From NCBI GenBank assembly GCA_910578105.1, contig CAJTPD010000002.1, positions 427,245-491,244 of the forward strand: a stretch of DNA of 64,000 nt, read 5' to 3'. Positions 49,636-57,307 of the stretch are shown in pieces; within the stretch, counting starts at the first letter, position 1; each line of letters starts with the position of its first letter. Source of the stretch: an uncultured Odoribacter sp. Lineage in GTDB: Bacteria; Bacteroidota; Bacteroidia; Bacteroidales; Marinifilaceae. The translations under genes and the position numbers were made by a program. Below the pieces are notes generated by a model that made no database searches, had not been told where the DNA came from, and saw only the letters and a program-made list of their open reading frames with translations.

Positions 49636-50979
49636 ATGAAAGTGAAATATGGGATAGGGATATTGCTGTTGGGTTTATTGGCAGGTTCCTGTAAGCTGGG
49701 CGGAGAATATGTCCGTCCGGAACTGAATCTTCCGGAAAAAATAGAAGGGATACAGGATTCTGTCAATATTAGTGAAATAAAATGGTGGGAATTATATCAG
49801 GATACGGTATTGCAACAGTTAATCCGCCGTACTCTGGAAAATAATAAAGATATGCAGATAGCTGTGGCCCGGGTAAAGGAAATGATGGAAATGAAGCGGA
49901 TAGGCCGGGCCGGGTTATTTCCCCAAATAGATGCCAAAATTGCGGGACAAAGGGAGTATGACAGAACTCCGGATAATACTTTTGAAGCGAAAGGACTTTT
50001 GAACTGGGAACTGGACTTGTGGGGAAAATTACGATGGGGGAGTCAGGCTGCTATAGCTGATTATATGGCTACGACGGAGGGACGTAAAGTTTTACAATTA
50101 TCCCTGATAGCACAAGTGGCACAAAACTATTTTGAACTGGCTGCATTGGATCAGGAATTGGCTATAGTCCGTCAGACACTGTCTGCGCGTGAAGAAGGAG
50201 TGCGGTTGGCTAAACTACGGTTTGAAGGAGGTCTGACCTCTGAAACTTCATTGAAGCAGGCGCAAGTGGAACTGGCACGTACTCAAACTCTGACTCCCGA
50301 ATTGGAAAAGAGAATACGGATGAAAGAAAACGAAATTGCCTTATTGGCTGGTCAATATCCGGGGTCGGTACAAAGGGGGAAAAGTTTGAAACAGCAACAA
50401 TTGCCTGCAACTTTACCGGTAGGTTTACCTTCGGATTTGCTCAAAAGACGTCCGGATATCCGTCAGGCAGAATTCCGGCTACGTCAGGCGCATGCTAAAG
50501 TGGGAATTGCTTTTACGAGTATGTTTCCTAAAATTACCCTTACCGGGCATTATGGATTGGAAAGCAGTGCGTTGAGTGATTTTCTCAAATCACCTTATTT
50601 TTTCTTAGGGGGAGAATTATTGGAGCCAGTTTTTAATATGGGAAAAAACCGGGCCAAACTCCGGGCAGCCCGGGCAGTGAAGGAGCAAGAGGTTTATGCT
50701 TATCAGAAAGTGGTGCTGAAAGCATTTTCAGAAGTGAGTGATGCTTTAATCGCTTCCGGTAAAAGCCGTGAAATCCGTGAATCCCGGAAAAAGCTGGAAG
50801 AAGCGGCCCGTTCGGCACTTGAACTGGCTACTTTGCAATACATCAATGGCATCATCAGTTATCTTGACGTATTGGATGCGCAACGTGGTTATTTTGATGC
50901 CCAGATTGCCCTGAATAATGCAGTGCGCGACGAATTATTGGCTATTGTTCAACTTTATAAGGTTTTAGGAGGGGTATAG
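49636..50979 (+). CDS. RND outer-membrane factor (OprM/NodT family lipoprotein)
   Basis: The ATG at 49636 gives the lipoprotein signal MKVKYGIGILLLGLLAGSCK; an in-frame TTG five codons upstream is less likely. The 447-residue protein is a TolC-like channel with two OEP repeats (about 60-235 and 260-445); typical phrases are NLLARRPDI-like SDLLKRRPDIRQAEFRLRQA and IAQVAQNYFELAALDQELAI. It forms the outer-membrane duct of the tripartite pump. It starts 24 bases after the permease gene and its stop codon sits inside the operon terminator. Confidence 0.94.
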   Translation: MKVKYGIGILLLGLLAGSCKLGGEYVRPELNLPEKIEGIQDSVNISEIKWWELYQDTVLQQLIRRTLENNKDMQIAVARVKEMMEMKRIGRAGLFPQIDAKIAGQREYDRTPDNTFEAKGLLNWELDLWGKLRWGSQAAIADYMATTEGRKVLQLSLIAQVAQNYFELAALDQELAIVRQTLSAREEGVRLAKLRFEGGLTSETSLKQAQVELARTQTLTPELEKRIRMKENEIALLAGQYPGSVQRGKSLKQQQLPATLPVGLPSDLLKRRPDIRQAEFRLRQAHAKVGIAFTSMFPKITLTGHYGLESSALSDFLKSPYFFLGGELLEPVFNMGKNRAKLRAARAVKEQEVYAYQKVVLKAFSEVSDALIASGKSREIRESRKKLEEAARSALELATLQYINGIISYLDVLDAQRGYFDAQIALNNAVRDELLAIVQLYKVLGGV

Positions 50980-51005
50980 GATATTATTTTTGCCCCTCCT
51001 GTTTT
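50967..51005 (+). terminator. Terminator of the RND operon
   Basis: AGGAGGGG (50967-50974) pairs with CCCCTCCT (50993-51000), followed by GTTTTAT. The 5' arm overlaps the last codons of the channel gene. It may also serve the convergent ABC-F gene. Confidence 0.8.
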
Positions 51006-51034
51006 ATATGTACCGGATTTCTGTTTTTTAATAT

Positions 51035-52678
51035 TCATCGCTTATTCCGTTCAATTTCTTTCAGATTTTCTAATTTCTTTTTGCGTAAGAAACCATTAAT
51101 GTCTTCCAGGTGTTCAGTTACTTTTTTATTGCCGAATTCATAGACTTTGCTTACCAGTCCGTTCAGAAAATCCCGGTCATGTGAGACCACGATGACTGTT
51201 CCGTCAAAATCGGTCAGGGCGTTTTTTAAAATATCTTTGGTTTTCAGGTCCAGATGATTGGTTGGTTCATCCAGGATTAGCAAATTGACCGGTTGCAAGA
51301 GGAGTTTTATCATAGACAAACGGGTTCTTTCTCCGCCTGAAAGCACTTTTACTTTTTTGTCGATGTCGTCGCCGCTGAACATAAAAGCTCCCAGTAAATT
51401 TTTCGTATTGCTTTTTAATTCCAGTGGAGTTACGTCGTCAATAGTCTGGAATACCGTTAATTCTTCATCCATCAGGGAAGCTGCGTTTTGGGCAAAATAA
51501 CCGATTTGCACATTGTGTCCTAAAGTCAGTTTGCCCGTATAATCCGTAATTTCTCCCATCAGGCATTTTACTAAGGTAGATTTTCCTTCTCCATTCCGGC
51601 CGACGAAAGCTACTTTTTCGCCTCGTTGTATGGTGAAGTTGGCATGGTTGAATACTTCACAGGAACCGAAATGTTTTGAAAGGTCCTCCACTATCACCGG
51701 ATAGCTGCCGGACCGGGGTGAGGGAGGAAATTTTAACCGCAGGGCAGAAGTATCTTCTTCGTCAACTTCCAGCAATTCCAGTTTTTCCAGCATTTTAACC
51801 CGTGACTGCACTTGAAGGGTTTTGGAATAAGTGCCTTTGAAGCGTTCAATGAACTCTTTGGTTTCGGCAATCATTTTCTGTTGTTCGTCAAAAGCTTTCT
51901 GTTGCTGTATGCGCCGTTCTTTCCGGAGTTCCAGGTATTTGGAATAATTGACTTTGTAGTCATATATCCGGCCCATGGTTACTTCTATGGTCCGGGTAGT
52001 GATGTTGTCAATAAAGGTTTTATCGTGTGAAATGACAACAACTGCTTTCCCGTTATTGATCAAGAAATCTTCCAGCCATTGAATGGAATCAATATCCAAA
52101 TGATTGGTCGGTTCGTCCAGAAGGAGTACATCCGGATTTTTAAGCAACATTTTGGCCAGTTCAATGCGCATTCTCCATCCGCCGCTGAAATCGCTGGTGG
52201 GGCGTTGCAAATCTTCCCGTTTAAACCCTAAGCCCAGTAAAGTTTTCTCTACATCGGCTTCAAAATGGGTAAGGTCGATACTATAAAATTTTTCACTTAA
52301 GGCAGAAACATCCTCGATTAATTTATAATATTCGGGCGACTCGTAGTCTGTTCGTTCCGTGAGTTGCTGGTTCAGGCTCTCAATTTTTTTCTCCATTTCA
52401 AACAGGTGGGCAAAAGCCTGTGAAGCCTCTTCATAAACAGTCCGTCCGTCTTCTGTCATCAAATGTTGGGGCAGATAAGCGATTACGGTGTCTTTGGGAG
52501 CGGAGACATTTCCCCGGGTAGCTTTGCGTTCTCCGGCTAAAATTTTCAGCAAAGTAGATTTACCTGCTCCGTTTTTCCCCATCAGGGCAATCCGGTCTTT
52601 TTCATTGATTTGAAAGGAAATATCTTTAAATAAGGCTCTGTCGCCGAATTCTACTGTGAGTCCGTCTACTGAAATCAT
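51035..52678 (-). CDS. ABC-F family ATPase
   Basis: The ATG at 52678 (MISVDGLTVEFGDRALFKDI) is the normal ABC-F start; the frame's upstream extension to 52723 lacks family features. The 547-residue protein has two ABC domains: Walker A GKNGAGKST and GRNGEGKST, signatures DFSGGWRMR and LSGGERTRL, Walker B VLLLDEPTNHLD and LLILDEPTNHLD, joined by the charged linker (about 240-315). There are no membrane segments. ABC-F proteins act on ribosomes (translation factors EttA, Uup, YbiT) or protect against antibiotics; this looks like the housekeeping YbiT/Uup type. The ending is a short basic helix. Confidence 0.93.
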   Translation of the reverse strand: MISVDGLTVEFGDRALFKDISFQINEKDRIALMGKNGAGKSTLLKILAGERKATRGNVSAPKDTVIAYLPQHLMTEDGRTVYEEASQAFAHLFEMEKKIESLNQQLTERTDYESPEYYKLIEDVSALSEKFYSIDLTHFEADVEKTLLGLGFKREDLQRPTSDFSGGWRMRIELAKMLLKNPDVLLLDEPTNHLDIDSIQWLEDFLINNGKAVVVISHDKTFIDNITTRTIEVTMGRIYDYKVNYSKYLELRKERRIQQQKAFDEQQKMIAETKEFIERFKGTYSKTLQVQSRVKMLEKLELLEVDEEDTSALRLKFPPSPRSGSYPVIVEDLSKHFGSCEVFNHANFTIQRGEKVAFVGRNGEGKSTLVKCLMGEITDYTGKLTLGHNVQIGYFAQNAASLMDEELTVFQTIDDVTPLELKSNTKNLLGAFMFSGDDIDKKVKVLSGGERTRLSMIKLLLQPVNLLILDEPTNHLDLKTKDILKNALTDFDGTVIVVSHDRDFLNGLVSKVYEFGNKKVTEHLEDINGFLRKKKLENLKEIERNKR

Positions 52679-52731
52679 AAATACGCTATTGTAATTAACT
52701 GAAAGTTTATAAATCAAATACAATAAGTAGA

Positions 52732-52739
52732 CAAAGGTA
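52732..52739 (-). promoter_or_regulatory. Candidate -7 box of the ABC-F gene
   Basis: It reads TACCTTTG on the minus strand, 54 bases before the ATG at 52678. No clear -33 element. Confidence 0.4.
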
Positions 52740-52825
52740 TATTAAATGTGCCAATGTCTGATAAATTTTGCAGATTTCCGTAAAATTTAATGAATGATGG
52801 ACGGGTGATGGTAAAATGGGTATTG

Positions 52826-53443
52826 TCAGAAATAAAAAGAATATCCCAGAGTATAATATAAATTATTACCGTAGGGAGTATAGTCGTCCTGAATAATATC
52901 AAACATAAACAAAAGGTTGATACTTCCCGGACCTATCGGGAGACAGAAACCGCCTCCGGCTAAGAATACCGGTACAAAGCGGCCGGATACTTTCCGACCG
53001 TTTTGTTTGCCCCAGCGTTCCAGTATTTCTGGTTGTACCTGAAATATCAGATAAGGAAGAGGGGTAATACGGGCGAAAGCATTCAGACCTGCATAGTGCG
53101 TTTGTTCTTTTCTGTCTTTGCGGGAAAGGTGATAATAAATATAATTGAGGCCCCCGCCGATAGAAAAGAATACATTCCGGCTATAGCTTACCTGGGGAAT
53201 AAAATTGAATGTGGTTTGTTCTCCGAAAGCCATTCCGTATGCTATATTAAATTTCCAGTAATTGTCGGGAGGTGTTGTATCTTTAAAGCGGACGGCAACC
53301 TTTTCAGGGGTAACTTGTGTATTTTGCAGAAATGTTCTGGTTTTGACAATTGTGTCTTGTTTTATCCCTTTTTTTATTTCAGTTTGGGCAGGAAGACACA
53401 AAGAGAATATCCCGAATACAATGAAAAGGAAAACTGCTTTCAT
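52826..53443 (-). CDS. Probable outer-membrane beta-barrel protein
   Basis: The 205-residue protein has a signal peptide (MKAVFLFIVFGIFSLCLPAQ), a polar segment to about residue 60, then alternating aromatic strands (YWKFNIAYGMAFGEQTTFNF; VFFSIGGGLNYIYYHL; NAFARITPLPYLIFQVQPEI) and a C-terminal strand ending in YSFYF. This is the look of a small 8-strand outer-membrane barrel. No family name is recognised. It stands alone between the ABC-F gene and a 620-base spacer. Confidence 0.7.
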   Translation of the reverse strand: MKAVFLFIVFGIFSLCLPAQTEIKKGIKQDTIVKTRTFLQNTQVTPEKVAVRFKDTTPPDNYWKFNIAYGMAFGEQTTFNFIPQVSYSRNVFFSIGGGLNYIYYHLSRKDRKEQTHYAGLNAFARITPLPYLIFQVQPEILERWGKQNGRKVSGRFVPVFLAGGGFCLPIGPGSINLLFMFDIIQDDYTPYGNNLYYTLGYSFYF

Positions 53444-54028
53444 GGCTTTTTTCTTTTTTAAACGCGAAACCGGGAGGAAAGTTTAATTTGATTGCTGTCC
53501 CCTGTTTAGGATAATCACTTCTGAAAATTTTGCTGAAACCGGTCAGGTATTTAAATCCTTGCCGGTTTATACTGACGCAGAGGACTGTTTTATGTTTTGC
53601 ACTTACGGGAGAGGGTTATGCTTTAATAAAAATGTGATGTTTGTATAGGATATAGAGCAGAGAATAAACCAGTCCCAGATTTTCAGGCTGCCCCAGTAAA
53701 TCAGCAGTAGGGCTGCCGAAACGGTAAGTTGGGTGCGGACGGGACTCGAATACACTTCGTAATCCTTTCGTCACCAATATATTAATCCGTCAACATTTTT
53801 AAAGTCCGACGTTTAATCCGTGTGCAGATTTCGCTGTTTTACTCGGCTTTTTGCAGTACATCTAAGAATATGCACAAATATATTTGTTTTTCTTTATAAG
53901 AAACAAGTATTATAGGGAAGTAAAGTTAATCATTTAATGTGGTATTATGCAGGAATGTTTTATGTCAATTTAACAAAGTAGTTTATATCAAAAACACAAA
54001 ATAAAATTCATCAAAAACACTATATTGT
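53444..54028. other. Non-coding spacer with a tRNA-3'-end-like fragment
   Basis: About 585 bases without a convincing gene. At 53729-53749 the minus strand reads TTCGAGTCCCGTCCGCACC, the shape of a tRNA T-loop plus acceptor 3' strand; the 5' T-stem partner is missing, so this is not a working tRNA. Such fragments are often left at integration sites. Short open stretches on the minus strand (for example GLVYSLLYILYKHH) have no recognisable homology. The last 150 bases are very AT-rich. Confidence 0.4.
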
Positions 54029-54059
54029 TTTGTCCATTCAGATTGAATCACTACTTTTG
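54029..54059 (+). promoter_or_regulatory. Consensus promoter of the DUF4143 ATPase gene
   Basis: TTTG (54029-54032), exactly 19 bases, TACTTTTG (54052-54059). The ATG at 54068 is only 8 bases after the box, so the message is probably leaderless or nearly so. Confidence 0.7.
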
Positions 54060-54067
54060 TATTGATT

Positions 54068-55366
54068 ATGAAAGATATAAAATACCTAAGTAGAATTGCT
54101 GACAAGACTCTTGATTTAAGACTTGAAGCTTTCGGTGCAGTACAAATTGCCGGTCCCAAATGGTGTGGAAAGACCACCACTGCCGAACGTCGCGCGGCAA
54201 GCGTTATTAAGATGCAGGATCCTGACCGACGGGAAGGTTATCTTGCAACTTCAAGGACAAAACCGTCACTGTTGCTCAAAGGTGCGGTACCTCGTCTTAT
54301 TGATGAATGGCAGGTTGCTCCGGTAATATGGGATGCCGTGCGTCACGCCGTAGATGAGCGGAGAGCTAAAGGCCAGTTTATCTTAACCGGCTCCACGGAG
54401 ATTGATGATGAGCAGATAATGCATACTGGTACAGGGCGTATTTCCAAAATGGCAATGTATCCGATGAGTCTGTTTGAATCACTTGAATCAAATGGAACTG
54501 TTTCGTTAGGACGTCTTTTTGATGAACCTGAATATGATATTGACGGGGCAATCTCTCAGCTTTCTATTGAGCAACTTATATTTGCAGCTTGTCGTGGAGG
54601 ATGGCCGGCTTCGCTTGATGAGATAAGTAGGAAGGCAAAGCTATTGATAGCGAAAGATTACATTGATGTAATTTGCAACGAGGATATTTCACGAGTGGAT
54701 AAAATACGGCGTAATCCGGCATTAGCGCGTCTGATTCTTCGCTCATATGCAAGAAACATCTGTACTTTGGCAAAGAAAACGTTAATGCTTGCTGATGTTT
54801 CAGAGGAAATGGAGGGTACTTCAATGCCGACATTTGATGAATATGTCGGCGCATTGGAGAAATTATTTGTTATAGATGACATAGAGGCATGGTCACCTGC
54901 AATACGTTCCAAAACCGTCATTCGTACAGGTAAGAAACGTTGTTTTGTGGATCCCTCTATTGCAGTCGCAGCATTAGGTGCATCACCGGAAAGTCTGGAA
55001 CTTGACCTAAATACATTCGGTTTCATATTTGAATGCCTCTGTTTCCGTGATTTGCGGGTGTATTCACAGGCAATGGGCGGACGTTTATCGTATTACCATG
55101 ACAGACATGGATTGGAAGCGGATGCTGTCTTACACCTTGATGATGGACGATATGCTTTGATAGAATGTAAACTTGGCAGTAGGGAGATTGAAGAAGGAGC
55201 AAATCATCTTCTTGAAATCAAACGTCTTGTAGCAGAAAAGAATAAATCTGAAAAACAAGTAAAATTGCGGGAACCGGATTTGCTGATTGTCCTTACCGGT
55301 GGAGAAATGGCATATACTCGTGAAGATAATGTAAAAATCATACCTATCGGATGCTTGAAAGATTAA
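54068..55366 (+). CDS. AAA_14/DUF4143 ATPase with PD-(D/E)XK-like C-terminus
   Basis: The 432-residue protein starts at the ATG at 54068 (MKDIKYLSRIADKTLDLRLE). Walker A is GPKWCGKTT, Walker B-like RLIDEWQVAP, sensor-like FILTGSTEID. The C-terminal DUF4143 domain (about 195-420) includes LEADAVLHLDDGRYALIECK, the D...ExK spacing of a PD-(D/E)XK nuclease fold. These ATPases are patchily spread in anaerobes and archaea, often near mobile DNA, and their function is not established. It lies after the tRNA-like fragment and before a SusC locus with no operonic partner. An acquired accessory gene is likely. Confidence 0.85.
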   Translation: MKDIKYLSRIADKTLDLRLEAFGAVQIAGPKWCGKTTTAERRAASVIKMQDPDRREGYLATSRTKPSLLLKGAVPRLIDEWQVAPVIWDAVRHAVDERRAKGQFILTGSTEIDDEQIMHTGTGRISKMAMYPMSLFESLESNGTVSLGRLFDEPEYDIDGAISQLSIEQLIFAACRGGWPASLDEISRKAKLLIAKDYIDVICNEDISRVDKIRRNPALARLILRSYARNICTLAKKTLMLADVSEEMEGTSMPTFDEYVGALEKLFVIDDIEAWSPAIRSKTVIRTGKKRCFVDPSIAVAALGASPESLELDLNTFGFIFECLCFRDLRVYSQAMGGRLSYYHDRHGLEADAVLHLDDGRYALIECKLGSREIEEGANHLLEIKRLVAEKNKSEKQVKLREPDLLIVLTGGEMAYTREDNVKIIPIGCLKD

Positions 55367-55400
55367 AAATGTATATTCCAGAATTTTCGTGATTATTATT

Positions 55401-55408
55401 TAAATTTG
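55401..55408 (+). promoter_or_regulatory. Candidate -7 box for the second ECF sigma gene
   Basis: TAAATTTG matches TAnnTTTG, 13 bases before the ATG at 55422. The -33 region is not convincing. Confidence 0.4.
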
Positions 55409-55421
55409 TTTTTCACAAGGA

Positions 55422-55985
55422 ATGGATTTGGGAATGCTTGAAAACTCACACATTGAAAGTATAGCTATCGGCAATCGTGAGGCTTTTAAAAAATTGCATG
55501 ACGAGTTGTATAAACGGCTGTTTTATTATGTATACAGATTGACCCGCAATAAAGAATTGGCAGAGGATTTTATTCAGGAGGCTTTTCTGTTATTCTGGAA
55601 GAAACGGCAAACTTTTTCGGAGGTTTTGGCTGTTAAAACTTATTTTTATCTTACCCTCCGGAATAAAGTGATGAATCATTTCCGGAATAATTCTATTCAT
55701 AAACGAATTTTGGATAACATGGATTGTCCGGAAACGGTCGAAGAAAGGCAGACTATCATTGTGGCTGAAGTCTGTGGTGAGGTGCAACGGGCTATTTCGA
55801 CTTTACCTGCGCAGACACAACGGGTGATCCGTTTGAGTATGCTTGATATGACTGTTGAGGAGATTGCTGTAAAATTGAATATTTCTCCGAATACTGTTAA
55901 AACATTGAAAAAAAATGGATACAAATCCCTGCGTGAGCAGCTTTACGATTTAAAATCTTTAATGTTTTTGCTATTATTTTATTGA
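55422..55985 (+). CDS. ECF sigma-70 factor of the second SusC locus
   Basis: The 187-residue sigma factor has region 2 (LHDELYKRLFYYVYRLTRNK, then ELAEDFIQEAFLLFWKKRQ) and region 4 (STLPAQTQRVIRLSMLDMTV followed by EEIAVKLNISPNTVKTLKKN). It is of the FecI-like Bacteroidota group. The ATG follows AAGGA. It is the first gene of the locus, 60 bases ahead of its presumed anti-sigma partner fecR; that spacer is a 15-base perfect inverted repeat. It should direct transcription of the following susC/susD genes when the receptor is occupied. Confidence 0.92.
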   Translation: MDLGMLENSHIESIAIGNREAFKKLHDELYKRLFYYVYRLTRNKELAEDFIQEAFLLFWKKRQTFSEVLAVKTYFYLTLRNKVMNHFRNNSIHKRILDNMDCPETVEERQTIIVAEVCGEVQRAISTLPAQTQRVIRLSMLDMTVEEIAVKLNISPNTVKTLKKNGYKSLREQLYDLKSLMFLLLFY

Positions 55986-55994
55986 TTTTATTCA

Positions 55995-56045
55995 CCCGTT
56001 TTTCTTTTTTGTGAAATTATATGAAAAATCAAAAAGAAAAACGGG
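55995..56045 (+). promoter_or_regulatory. Perfect inverted repeat ending at the fecR start codon
   Basis: CCCGTTTTTCTTTTT (55995-56009) and AAAAAGAAAAACGGG (56031-56045) are perfect complements, 15 pairs, with a 21-base loop. The last base of the 3' arm is directly before the fecR ATG (56046). The hairpin would hide the ribosome-binding region; there is no T-run after it. It could set the sigma to anti-sigma ratio. Confidence 0.7.
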
Positions 56046-57227
56046 ATGTCAGAGCAGACAGAGCACATCAGAATAGCTCATTTGATTGTCCGAAGGATAG
56101 CGGATGGTTCGAGAATGAGTGAGAAAGAAAAGCAAGAATTCGAAGATTGGTTGTCTTTTTCCGAAGCGAACAGGAGTTTATGGTTACAGTTGTCCGGAGG
56201 GAAAACATATGCCGATTTTGATGAGGTATGCCGGTTGACGGATGGGGAGGAGCATTGGAAGTATTTGGAGGCTGCCGTTCGTTCCCGACTCCGGAAAAAA
56301 TTAATGCTGTATTGGTGTTCCCGGGCTGCTGCTGTGATTTTGTTATTTACTTTCGGATATTATTATTTTTTTTCTGTCCCTGTGGGAAAGACAGAGGTGA
56401 CAGAACCGATCCTTCCGGCTATCCGTCAAGCTGTATTGGTATTAAATGATGGCCGTCAGATTCCTTTGATTAGACAGGATACGCTGGTAAATACAGAAGT
56501 GCTGGATATTGAAATTACTTCCGGACAAGCCAGGTATTGTCCCGATCGGCAGCAGACCGGAGATACTACTCCTGTTTTCAATACAATCATCGTACCTCGC
56601 GGAGGAATTTATTCTTTGATTCTGAGTGATGGTTCGACAGTGTTTTTAAATTCGGAATCGGAGTTGACTTATCCGGTGAAATTTTGCGGGAATCGGCGGG
56701 AGGTGGAATTGAAAGGAGAGGCTCTTTTTGAGGTGGCTCATAAGCCGGAACAGCCTTTTGTTGTGACATCAGGAGTGTTGGAAACAAAAGTATTGGGAAC
56801 GGTTTTTAATGTTATGGCCTATCAAGATGAATCCGAAATCCAAACTACCCTGATAACCGGAGAGGTGGAAGTAGCGGTCCGGGATACAAAATGGCGTGAT
56901 GTCTTGCATTCCGGCGGGCAAGCTTGTTGGAGGCCACGGACGGGAGAGTGGGAAATCAGGCAGGTCGATATTCGTTTGAAATCCTTATGGAAAGATGGTA
57001 TTATTGTTCTGAACGACAATAGTTTGGAAGAGGTGATGCGGATGTTGTCCCGTTGGTATGATGTAGAATATATATTCGATACTATGCTGGAGGGAACGCA
57101 TACCTTTACGGGGCGGATCAACCGGAATACAGACCTGGAAAGTGTGTTGAAAAAATTGACTTTACTGGGGGGGCCGGATTTTAGAGTGGAAGGCAGAGTG
57201 ATTCATATATCAGACAGAAAGAAATAA
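56046..57227 (+). CDS. FecR family anti-sigma factor (second locus)
   Basis: The 393-residue protein has a cytoplasmic N-terminus, a membrane helix at about 85-108 (CSRAAAVILLFTFGYYYFF), a FecR domain (about 180-285; IVPRGGIYSLILSDGSTVFL, then VLGTVFNVMAY) and a C-terminal DUF4974 domain (about 315-392; IVLNDNSLEEVMRMLSRWY). It should sequester the sigma factor encoded just upstream and respond to the STN domain of the SusC receptor downstream. Its start codon abuts a 15-base hairpin and no Shine-Dalgarno is free upstream. Confidence 0.93.
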   Translation: MSEQTEHIRIAHLIVRRIADGSRMSEKEKQEFEDWLSFSEANRSLWLQLSGGKTYADFDEVCRLTDGEEHWKYLEAAVRSRLRKKLMLYWCSRAAAVILLFTFGYYYFFSVPVGKTEVTEPILPAIRQAVLVLNDGRQIPLIRQDTLVNTEVLDIEITSGQARYCPDRQQTGDTTPVFNTIIVPRGGIYSLILSDGSTVFLNSESELTYPVKFCGNRREVELKGEALFEVAHKPEQPFVVTSGVLETKVLGTVFNVMAYQDESEIQTTLITGEVEVAVRDTKWRDVLHSGGQACWRPRTGEWEIRQVDIRLKSLWKDGIIVLNDNSLEEVMRMLSRWYDVEYIFDTMLEGTHTFTGRINRNTDLESVLKKLTLLGGPDFRVEGRVIHISDRKK

Positions 57228-57275
57228 CCGGTAACAGTTGTGCGTGTTACCGGTTGTGCATCTCCGAAAACGGAG
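57226..57275 (+). promoter_or_regulatory. Two hairpins between fecR and susC
   Basis: AACCGGTAACA (57226-57236) and TGTTACCGGTT (57245-57255) give 11 perfect pairs with an 8-base loop, starting at the fecR stop codon. A second hairpin, CTCCG-AAAA-CGGAG (57262-57275), follows. Neither is followed by a T-run, so they are more likely mRNA-stabilising or processing elements than terminators. Confidence 0.6.
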
Positions 57276-57307
57276 TATACAGTTTAATTTAATACTTATA
57301 CAAATTT

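Noticed and set aside
53600..53790. A short minus-strand membrane-protein remnant (frames reading GLVYSLLYILYKHH or LLLIYWGSLKIWDWF)
   Set aside because: Two different frames look equally protein-like, neither has a start or known homology, so I could not support a pseudogene.
53700..53800. A functional tRNA on the minus strand near 53729-53749
   Set aside because: The 5' half of the T-stem does not pair and no anticodon or acceptor 5' arm can be found upstream on that strand.
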